From assembly GCF_025370935.1 (NCBI RefSeq), contig NC_133490.1:8232239-8296238 (forward strand): 64,000 nucleotides of DNA, written 5' to 3'. Positions 47,901 to 59,900 of this stretch are shown piece by piece. The position numbers and the translations under genes were made by a program. Within the stretch, counting starts at the first letter, position 1. Every line of letters begins with the position of its first letter. The stretch is from Choristoneura fumiferana (taxonomy: Eukaryota > Arthropoda > Insecta > Lepidoptera > Tortricidae). Below the pieces are notes generated by a model that saw only the letters and a program-made list of their open reading frames with translations, did no database searches and had not been told where the DNA came from.

Positions 47901-50900
47901 TAAAACACCGTTTTAGGGCAACTAGTCGACTACACCTACGAACTACGCATTTTTAGGGGCATTGCTGCTTAACCCCACGGGGACAGGGTCACTGAAGATG
48001 AAAACTTTTTACCATTTAGCGTCAAAGAGTAACAAAAAATCACACAAACTTTTATTGTCACTTATATGTCAAAAGATTTATGAATGAACCTCTTTATAAT
48101 ATTAGTATGTGATCAGTTCTAGAATGGCTGACGATGGAGCGCGGCATAGTGTTCGTGACGCGGCTGCGCACGCTGGCGGCGGCGCGCGACTGCAGCGACC
48201 TCGCGCTGGCTCTGGCCAGCACCGTCATGGAGCGCGCCCGGGGCGACCCGCCCCACGACACAGGTACAGTGTACACACAGTGAGCCGGCTGCCAGCTGGA
48301 CTATATGGCTGACGATGGAGCGCGGCATACGGCACGACGACAGGCGCACGCTGGCGGCGGCGCGCGACTGCAGCGACCTCCCACTTGGCCAGCATTTTCA
48401 TGGAGCTATTCCCGTGGCACCCGAACACGATGAAGTGTTCACACTTGCCGGCTGCCACTGGTATATGGCTGACGATGGAGCCGCCATAGTTCGTGACGGG
48501 TGCGCACGCTGGCGGCGGCGCGCGACTGCAGCGACCTGCGCCTCTGGCCAGCACGTTGGACGCCCGGGCGACCACGACACAGGTACAGTGTAACCAGTGA
48601 GCGGCTCAGCTGGACTATATGGCTGACGATGGAGCGGCCATATTCGTGACGCGGCTGGCGCACGCTGGCGGCGGCGTGCGACTGCCGACCTTGGTGGCAC
48701 CGTCGGGGCCGGGCGACACGACACGGTGTTGTAGGGTTGGTGGACTATAGTGACATTGTTTGTTCTGTGCGCACGCGGCGGCGGCTGCGACGCAGCGACC
48801 TTGGTCGGCCAACGTTCGCGCGGCAGAACAAGGAGTGTACAACTGAGCTGAGCGACATAGTACATGGAGCCATAGTGTTCACGGTGGACGCTGCGCGGAC
48901 TAGCGACCTCGCCTGGCCTGCCAGCCCGTATCCCCGGAACGCTGACACAGGACAGTGTAAACACAGTAGCTCACATTTGGCTGACATACTATACGCACGA
49001 ACGAACATTGTCATATCCCCCATTTTGTCGATATTGATGGAAATTTTATTTGGCTTCACACTTTGATTTGTTCATTTACAAAGAAATACTGTTTTCTGCT
49101 TTAATTTATTCATTGTTGTGGTTTTAAGTTGTGAACCGTTTGACTGCGAGTGTGTCACTCAACGCTAGGCGAATGAATCCGCCGTTAAGCGTGAGGCCTG
49201 TCAAGATGTTAGTTCCTGGTCCATCGAGTTTTTTTGAAAGGGAAATGCGAATATTGAATTTGAATTATTTCAAATATGCGTTCGGGGCAATGATTGTCTG
49301 TGTTTTGAGACAGTTTTGTCTTTCGGAATCTTTTGTCCTCCTTTTTTTCCGAACAAAACGGGGACTATGCAACACTGTGGCATGCTCGATATTTTTATGG
49401 TACGGTTTTAAGGTGTATTAAATATAATTTTAATCTAAACTTTGTTTTCACGCCCGTAATAACAGACTTTGAAAGCCATACTTAAAAACCTCACGCAACA
49501 GTGCGCCACCTAGTGAGACAAAAAACGATAGCCCTCATTGAGACTGAATTCGTAAAATCGTTTTCTAGTGACTCTTGTTCTGATATTTTTTTATTGTTGA
49601 AATCCATCTCTTTCTTTAGTTCAGTACTACGTCACGAACATATACCGTACTAAAGATCAAATGTCTTGTTTTAAACGGATGTTCGGCGTTCAATCTCCTC
49701 TGTTGTATATAAGCTCCTTGGTCACGACGTGCGTGCATCTAGATGGCCATGCTGAAACGAGAAAAAAAGTGTCATTGACGTAACTCAATGAGGGCTATCG
49801 TTTTTTGTCTCACTAGATGGCGCACTGTTGCGTGAGCTTTTTAAGTATGGCTTTCAAACTCTGTTATTACGGGCGGGAAAACAAAGTTTAGATTAAAATC
49901 ATATTTAAAACACCTTAAAACCGTACCATAAAAATATCGAGCATGCCACAGTGTTGCATAGTCCCCGTTTTGTTCGGAAAAACGGGAGGAAAAAGGTTTC
50001 CGAAAGACAATACTGTCTCAAAACACAGACATTCATTGCCCCGGAACGCAAATTTGCCATAATTAATTTCAGATATTGCAAAATATTTACAAAATTATTC
50101 TAATTATAAATAAACCCGCGTAGCTCACCCAAAAACTATGACATTTGACATTTCGGCTACACTAGCGCCTCTAGCGGCGAATTCATTCGCGATAGCCCTC
50201 ATTATCTTCGACTCCGAGGCTAATCGAAAAATTAAAAAAAAAATACTTTCCACCCTAGAGATGAAAACGCAATATTCCACCCGGCTTCCTACCCATGAAA
50301 ATTAAACTTTCCGAACAGGAGAGATAAAAAAATTTATACATTAGGCAATAATTCAGTAACAATTACCTGCGACGTGCATTAGAAAATTATTGACGTGCCC
50401 GCAATATTTTATAGCGTACAACTGGCATTTTGTTCGCCAATGGCTTATGTATGCAGTTGTTTAATGTACTATTATTTGGCAGGCGAAGCAGACGCCACTG
50501 CGTAACGGCTACCAGCTGGTGGAGCGGCTGCGGAGTCGGCCCGAGACGTCGCCGCGCGACAAGAAACTGTGGAAGGACGCCAAGGAAGTCGCCACTTTGA
50601 TCGCGCAGGTAACGCTCAGTCCCGGCCTTCGCTAACTCGCGCGTGCACGGCGCGGTGCACGGTGTGCTGTTTCGTGGCATCTAATAGAGCAGCGCTGTGT
50701 GAGGCGCGTCTCTGCTCTATTAGATGAGCGGGTGCCTGCGTTTGAACACGCTTCACGCGGTGTATGCCTTCATGATTCTGCGACTTTTACAAATAATTGT
50801 TTTAAATTTTCTCTTTTTGATGCAATTTAAATAGTATTGTCCATGTACGCCATCCTAGAGCCCAATTGACGTCGCCTGTAATGTTAATAATACATAATAA

Positions 50901-53900
50901 TCATAATTGACGACCGGATGGCCAAGTGATTAGAGAACCTGACTACGAAGCTTGAGGTTCTGGGTTCGATTACCGGCCGGGGCAGATATTTGTTGAATAA
51001 TACGAATGTTTGTTCTCGGGTCTTGGATGTTCAATAGGTATTTAAGTATGTATATTTATCTATATAAGTATGTTTATCCGTTGCCTAGTATCCATAGTAC
51101 AAGCTTTGCTTAGTTTGGGGCTAGGTCAATTGGTGTGGTGTCCCATGCTATTTATTTATTTATTTAATTCTTTCCCTTTATTCTGAATTGGGTGCAATTC
51201 AGTTTGCCTCTTGGCAAGGACCTCCTACAGCTTCTACGCTCGAGGGTGGTGGTCATTCTCTCCCTCGGTGACGGGCCGTGGTGGGGAGAGGTGTTATTGA
51301 TTTATTTCAGACTTTGTGTTACTATTGCCATATTTTGATTATATTTATCTGTTTCATTTTTATTTGACAAAGTATAAATTTCTTGTCAAATTAGTTGTTC
51401 TGGTTTTTCATTTCTTTTTGTTTATTTTTATAGTATATCTCTTAATTCTGCATGCCTCCTGGCAAAGGCCTCCTCTGTATGTCGCACGGGTGTGTCGATT
51501 TCGGGCTTCTAATAGATCTCGTTCGTAATTCCTTATTTACCATTCACACACTGTACTATGTATGAAGCGTCTATTTTTGTACGAGGCCGTTTTTTTTTGC
51601 AGAATGACGGCATTCCGATCTCTGAAGTAAATCTTTGTTCAATACTGCGGTATTAATGAAATGACTGTTTGCAGGTGATAATAGCGCGCTGCATGGTGGT
51701 GCCGTACTGTGCTGGCGTGAGCCGGTCTGCGCTGTACTGCTGCGCGCGCGCGCTGGCGCGGCTGCTGGCGCCGGCGCGGCTGCCCGCCGCCACGGCCGCG
51801 CTGGCCGCGCCCGCCGCCACCGCGCGACACCTGCACACGCTGTGCTCAGCCATGCACGCGCAGGTCAGTGCCCCGCCCCCCCTGCCCGCGCTGCCGGCTG
51901 CTGGCGCCGGCGCGGCTGCCCGCCGCCACGGCCGCGCTGGCCGCGCCCGCCGCCACCGCGCGACACCTGCACACGCTGTGCTCAGCCATGCACGCGCAGG
52001 TCAGTGCCCCGCCCCTGCCCGCGCTGCGGCTGCTGGCGCCGGCGCGGCTGCCCGCCGCCACGGCCGCGCTGGCCGCGCCCGCCGCCACCGCGCGACACCT
52101 GCACACGCTGTGCTCAGCCATGCACGCGCAGGTCAGTGCCCCGCCCCCCTGCCCGCGCTGCCGGCTGCTGGCGCCGGCGCGGCTGCCCGCCGCCACGGCC
52201 GCGCTGGCCGCGCCCGCCGCCACCGCGCGACACCTGCACACGCTGTGCTCAGCCATGCACGCGCAGGTCAGTGCCCGCCCCCCTGCCCGCGCTGCCGGCT
52301 GCTGGCGCCGGCGCGGCTGCCCGCCGCCACGGCCGCGCTGGCCGCGCCCGCCGCCACCGCGCGACACCTGCACACGCTGTGCTCAGCCATGCACGCGCAG
52401 GTCAGTGCCCCGCCCCCCTGCCCGCGCTGCCGGCTGCTGGCGCCGGCGCGGCTGCCCGCCGCCACGGCCGCGCTGGCCGCGCCCGCCGCCACCGCGCGAC
52501 ACCTGCACACGCTGTGCTCAGCCATGCACGCGCAGGTCAGCGCTAAATGGCGTAGTTTCCGAGACGTAGCACCACTATATAGCATTACGGAATCAAAGAA
52601 AGTTCTAGGAAATCATCCCATTTATAAGGTAAGCTCTGCTCAATATTTGTTTCCCGATTGGCAGCGTAAGATCGTGCAATATGGAAAATTCTTCCGAGAG
52701 CCTTTATGTTCCTAATTAATGTGGCATTACAGGCATGCACCGATAGTTTATTTATAATATTACCATGCTTGTTTGTCACCAGTGCTCGGAGGACATGATG
52801 CCGTTTGTGTGTGAGCTGTACGTGCGTGCGATCACCGCCGGCATGAACGAACTGGAACGGCTCAAAGACGAGGACAAGGTATTTACATGTGACAGTATTT
52901 TATATTTACTTGATTTCATGTTTAGTCAAAACACGGCAAATTGTCAAGACATTAAGAAGCTAGAAGCACTGTACGGTCACCTGCCACAGCGGGACGTAAT
53001 ATATCTCAAAAATATCTGACACGTCCTACCTAAGCCCACCGAGCGTTGCTGTCGTGGTAGGCACAACCGCACACGACACCTATAGATCTTCTTGGCGTTA
53101 ACCTCTTCACCGCCACAAAACATACGAAGTGACGTGCTCTGACGCCACAGAAAAACCAGCGACGAATCAACTTGATTTTTAATTCCATTGCAGTAGTAGG
53201 AATGTTGGTCATGTATAGAAGTGTGCATTCCATTGGCTGTCATGACAGGTTTTTTTTTAATTCAACTGGATGGCAAACGAGCAAGTGGCTCTCCTGATGG
53301 TAAGAGATCACCACTAGTAAATATTGTGACGTGTTTTGCAGCAATCGGAGGCCCGTCAAGCGGAGCAGACGCTCGCGTCGTGGTTCACGCAGCTGGGCGC
53401 GCTGCTGGGCGGCAGCGCGCGGCTCAAGGCCGAGTGCGCGCTGACCGCCTTCTCCGTGCATCCCGCGCACGCCATGTACGAGCGCGTGCGCGGCACGCCG
53501 CCGCTCGCGCCGCCCTCGGTAACACACACTTAGAACCTCTAAAGGGAGCGTTTAACTTAACGCGTTCACTGCCAACTGACTTGCACAGGTGCCACCGACG
53601 CACATGTGCGTTCAAAATGTATGAATAGTGTTATGATAGCGGCACTGGGCGAAGTTCCGAAAACGCATATATGTGTCAGTGGCAGTGAATGCGTTAAGTA
53701 ACGCAATTGTTGGAGATTTTTGAGCGCTGTAACGTTTTTCTTTACCTCCCTCTAAATGTTACTTAAAACCAAAATTATTTATTGCACACCAACACAGTGA
53801 GCAGCACAGAAAACACTAAGCAATAGGCGGCCTTATCGCTTCAGAGCGATCTTTAACCATACCACCATTTAACAGTTTTCTAAATTTAGTAGGCATTTTT

Positions 53901-56900
53901 TGGTACAGTTGCGTTGGCAAGTCAGCATTAGAGCCTTTATAGGTCAAGAACAACTGATGATGGAAATCTCCCTGTTTTGCCAACTTGGGAGATTGTTTTT
54001 TGTTACGTAACGTGTTGTTCCACCCCTATAACGAACTGTAACATTTATAAGACCACCTTGCGTTACGTAATAGTTGAACGCTTCCAAAGATATACCTACC
54101 GACTAGATGGGACAGCCGGCTATGCTGCAACATTTAGAGCCTTATTACACTGGTGATAACTGGCCAGTTGAAGCCCAAGGGAGCCCGCAACGCTTTCGTC
54201 GCGAGCGCGCAAAAATATCGCCGCGAGAGCATAGCTGCGTATAGTGCCAAGAACGCCATATTGTACATATTGTACACATTGTACACTCTCATACAGGCCT
54301 CTCAGAATGTATACTAGGCAGTAGCGGCGAAGCGTCCATAGAACCCTAGTTCCACCGGCTAGCCCAATATTTACAAAATTGGACTACAGGATATACATGA
54401 TTTATAAAAGAATGTATGCAATCTTTGCTTCGGCTTTACCACAGAAATAACAGACGCTACGCCACTGCTAGACAGATAACCTTTACCTTCCAGGACACTC
54501 TAGATCTCAAGCCCGAAGGCTCATCTGAGTTCAACAGTTGGGCCAATGACAGCCGTTCCCAAAGCAACCTGGTCAAGACGTCAGAAACGCTGCAGCTGAA
54601 GCAGGCTCCTCGCCAAGCCAACGTGCTGTCCACTGCCATCCTGACGGAGGGAGAGGCTTTGGGATTGAGCGTTGAGCTCGGCCAGGACTTGGTGGTTCTG
54701 CTGGCTGGGCCGAGAGTCAAGACTTTGCTGTGGGATATGGACAGGTCAGTTACCTTCAATCATTGAGAACTGTTTCAACTGTAGACTATACTGATAGTCT
54801 TTTACCTCTTAGTATCGAGACGATACCACTGAAGCGTTGTGGTGGCGTCCATGCAAGATGTTTAAACAGATAAGCCAGTGATACCCAAAGTGTTTTGTAT
54901 CGAACTCCAGGGGCGACAAAGACCTATGAGGGCACCTCATGCGTGAAAAAACTTAACGAAGTCAATTACTTTACAAAAATTCAGACTAAGTAGACGATGA
55001 GTCAGCCTGATGTATGACCTCTACAACAAGACAAAACAATTCTGGTGGCCCCGCCTGGATTTTCTCCGCAAAGCGAAACTTCTCTAGGGTTACTTGACAC
55101 CTAGTACGAGTATGAGGTTTGGAAGACAATAGCCAACAAAGCTAGTAATTATTTTTTTTTTTAACAAAAAATTATTCAACTGATATGGATTTCAAGTAAC
55201 GCCTGAATCTATATATTCCAGGGAGCTGTTGCTAGAGAACTGTCGCGCGTACATGGAGCGCACGCACGCCGGCACGCGCGCGCTCACCACGGAGCTCAAA
55301 TACCTCAACCTCGACCCTCAGGCCTTCCAGCACCTGCCCGAGGAAGAGGACGATGAGAACGACGCGTACTACGGCATCGAGAAGGGTATGTCATTCATGC
55401 CTATTCCCGAAAAAGAGAGAAAGAAAAATACTGACCAACCTGCATGCAGGCAGGCAGTGCTAGCTCGAGCTGCAACTGCGTGATGTTAGGTATTTTTTTA
55501 TAACAGCCCGGATAATAAAGATAATAGATAGATTAGTAATAGAAAAAAGCAATTTGAATCAATCATAATCAAAATAAACACTGTTTTAGTATGGCGTTTG
55601 AATATTCTATTAAATAATATTATTGCTTTTAATAATATGGAAAACAAGACGTATTGCATTCGTATCATTACGGCATCTAATTTTCGGGAAAAACAGAATA
55701 TATCAATTAAATTTTCTAGTAAACGAAACATTCGGGCAAATGAAGTTTCGGGCATATGAACTTCGGGCAAATGAAATTATGGCATATAACTTTCGGGAAA
55801 ACAATAGATAACCCTCCTTCACCGTAAAACGAATGATGAATTTCAAATGTAAAACTCAAAAGTTGAGACTTGAGAGGCACTTGACTGTAAATTTTTATTA
55901 CCTAATATGAAAGAAGTTTAAAAGTAAGATAAACTGTTTTTGACAGGATGACTGCTAATTCGACTTGTTAGGGTCCCCGCAACACAAACAACACTAACAA
56001 TTTTGTTAATCTCTTATTTTTCTTTTCACAGGTTACGAACACCTCGTCCAGGTAGAAGAGCCAGAAGAGATATGGCAAAATGCTTTCATCGACCCCGAGC
56101 TCACAGAAAGCGCGCCCGAGAGTGAAATAGAGTCGTACCAGTTGCCCATCAAAAAGAAAAACAGAAGCTTAGCGTCATCGGACGAAGAGGACGATCCTCT
56201 CAGCATCATCTCTGATGCCAAGAAGGAGAAGAAACGAGCAAACAGAGAAAAGAGCAAAGAGCACAGAAAGAAAAAGTCGCATAAACGAGATTCGAGCAAA
56301 GACGTTAGCAAAGAACGACGGAAAGACAAGGATAAGAAACTCAAAAAGGAGAGAAAGAAGAACAAGTCTGACCAACCCGCTCCGGATTCATTGACGAGTC
56401 TGCTAGGCATGAAGGTGACTGAAATGCCATCACAAGTGCAGGACGGGGAGAAAAGAGTGAGAAAGAAGAAGGAACGACGAAGAGATGACGTGTCAAGCCG
56501 AGTCAGCGTCACTGACAGCGACTACGACAGCCAAGGGAAATTGTCACAGGTTTCAGACACTAACGGGCCTAACATCCTAATTGGCGGTCCGTCTGTGGGC
56601 GAATTGAAATCAGTCATTCGAAAGAGTGAAGACACCCAAAACGTTATGGACGGTGTAAGTCCAGCAGTTCGGACTGTCCCCGTTCAGCGAAAGCCATCAA
56701 TTACTAAAGCTAAGAAGCCGGCAAAAATTACAAAACCACCTAGTGTCAAGACCACTAGTGACGATTCAGACACGAGTAGAGCGAGATCGCCATATTTAAC
56801 GCCTAACCAATTAGCCAGTCGACACGTGGTCAGCAGCAAAGTAAGGAATAGTATAACCAAACTCTTACAATTTAGAAGGAATAAGCTAAAAGCTCCAAGT

Positions 56901-59900
56901 GTACCAAAGAGTCAGACCCCGGTCCAGCAAAGTACCAGCGCTAGAACGCATTCGCTTATCGGCATGAAGATATATAATCCAGAAGGACCCAAGATCCATA
57001 TGACTCAAAAACAGTGTCAGGAATTAGAAGCAATGAAGAATGAGGTCAACAACTTACTGAATGTTGCAGATCCGACTAAAGAATATGTCCCTAAAATACC
57101 TTACAATGAGGCTAAAGAGGCAGACAAGTTACCGAGTCCACAGAGCGTTTATAATGCAGAAAAGCAACAGGATATGAGGTATATTCAGCATAACTCGACG
57201 CAGAATGTCGTGCAAAATTCTAATACGTCCCGGGAAAGCCACAAGGCGTTGAGCGATTATATGCCTAATACTCATCAAAAACAGTCGCAGTACAATAATT
57301 ATATGTCGAATCAACAACCGCGACCAACTAGCGTCATCAACTCTAGCTACATTTCTCCATCGAAGCAAGTCGATAGACAATATACCTCACCTCACATCTC
57401 TCCACCTAAAACTCCAGTGAACAGACTCACAACCCAACCATTCCACAAATCAATGCAAAATCTGACAAATAACGACGATCTGAAATACGATGAGAGTAAA
57501 AAACACATAAGTGATTTTTATTACTACAGTCAGTATGCCACGTCGAACTCTCAACATTCGCCAAGGGCTCAAAACAACGCATGTATCAAATCTCCTAACG
57601 TAGTGCAAAATCAATCACCAAATTTCAACAGCTACAGTTTGCAACAGCATGCTGCTGTGATAAAAGCGAGAGAAGATGTAATAAAATTCTATCATACTGT
57701 ACCAGAGGATTATGTACAAATCAATCAGTCCAGGGCACCAGAAGTAAATACTCAAGTTAATCAAAGATTGAATAATGAAGTTATAAGACACGGACAGGAA
57801 CACACGTCTAGCATAATGCAGGATACTCGTACAGAAAATCATGGAGCGAATGATGCGAAGTGGCTACAAACGCCTAACGATTCACGGTTGGGGCACACAA
57901 GTTATACCAAAACGTACGCGAGCTCGCATACCGGTGAGCCCAGTGTACAGTGTAATTTTAATGCCAGTGATAATAAACTGCAATGTCAAGTTGGTAGAAT
58001 AGTACAAAATCCAGTGAAAACTAGTCCAGTCGTAAGAGACGCGACACCAAAGCAGCTTAATATAAAGGCACAACAACAGGCGTCTAAATCTGGAGTAGAT
58101 AACAATTTTACAGAGTTTTTAAAGGAACTGCAAAAGACTATTAATGCCGGCGTTAACTCTAGAGCTGATCATAGCGTACCTTTAAATAAAGAAGTTAAAG
58201 TATCACTTGTTAACACATCGGCATCTGCTAAGAAAAAAGATCTCACTCCTCCAAGTGCCAAACAATTGATACAACAGAAGAAGACTGAGAATGCACCGAA
58301 CACATTTTCGCGTCTCAGTTACATGCATAAAAATAAGCAAAGCGAAAGCAAGCTCAAAAATCATCCTGTAGCTCTCAGTTTGGAACTAAATAAGAACAAT
58401 ATTGAACACAAGATCAGTAAAGCGAAATATATAAAGAACGAAGTGAGCATATCGAGAGTGGATAAAAAAAATACTATTGTGAACAACGTCAATATGCAGA
58501 CTTTTCCTAAACCTGAACAATCTAGTAGTTATATTCAAAGTGATTTTCCTGTACTAACTAGTATTTTAGATGCGAAGCCGTTAGAAACATGTAAACGAAG
58601 CAGCCAAGCCTCTAGTACTGTAACTAACCCAACATCAGATAACTCAGTGAACCGAGAACATGCTGATTTGTTGTTGTTATTGCGAAACCAACAAACATTT
58701 ATAGCACCTAAAGCTAAAACAAATCTCTCACGATTTGACCTTGGACCTGCAAGTCGCATACAACCAAAAGTAGAAAAACCACAAGTACCTGTTGCAACTA
58801 ACCGAACGTACCAAAGAACGAACGACAAAGATATAACAACGTCATTCTTAACTGGCACTAAGAAGAACACTGATTCTGAAGAATCTGAAGACAATCAACA
58901 GGATTGGAAGAGCGTGATGAATGCTCTGAGAGCTCACACGACTGCTCCACTAGGCCCTAACGCTTTAGATATGGTGCTAAAGAAAGAAAGAAAACATTCC
59001 CTTAGTAGTTCTAGTTCACAGACAAGCTGTACAAAGGCAGTTAGCTCTAATCCCTCACAAAGCAAAGCTTCCGATTCAAAGAGACGCGAGCACCACAGCT
59101 CTAGATCTGGTTCGTCTTCGCGCAAACCTCCAATAGAAAAACAAGCCGAAGCTCCAGAAACGCCTAATGAAAATGAGGCTATTAAAAAGACACCTGAGCT
59201 TTCTAAAAGAACTAAAGTACCGGATAAGCATTTTACTTCGAATTTACCGAAACAAAACGACCCTTTCATATCCGGGATACGTAATTCCGACTACGATTTG
59301 CTTGAAGAATTAATGGATGATGACTTGCGCCAAGAAATTGGCGAATTGTCGTCAGATGAGGAATATCGAGCTCCAGCTGTGTCTACAAAAGTTAAAGCCC
59401 TTTGCAGTAACTCGAAAACGAATGCTGATGCTTGCACTAAACTAGTTGACATTCCAAAAGAGAAACCCCGAGTTGTTGATTCAAAGACAATATTGTCTAA
59501 TATTGTGTCTGACTTAAAGAGAATGGAGACGAATTGCACAAGAACTGCTGTGAACACTAGTTCCCAAGCATCTTATACGAATGTAATAACATACAATCCT
59601 GCTGTATCTAATACCTTAAATTTGCCAGAAAGCAGACCGACTGTACTCTGTTCTAATACGAATGACCAACATACACCTAGTAATCAGACTGAACCTCGCC
59701 ATTATATAGCCAATATTCCATCAAATACTCGCATGGAACCGACGAATTTGATAATAACATCTGTGCCGACACAACCTATGGTGCTTATTAGTCAAGAATT
59801 AGTCTACAATCCGTATCCAACGATCCAGATCCGTGAAAATCAAGTCAATGCAGGCCTGTGCAATATTACTCAAAATTCTTTTGTCGCTGTAAACACCGCG

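Noticed and set aside
47565..48965. CRISPR array
   Set aside because: The regular repeats are decayed copies of exon ends with splice donors in a eukaryotic gene, without constant short repeats and unique spacers.
51669..52715. 348-codon ORF running through the six exon copies
   Set aside because: The true protein is the first 63 codons ending at a donor; the rest is intron and frame-shifted GC-rich copies without stops.
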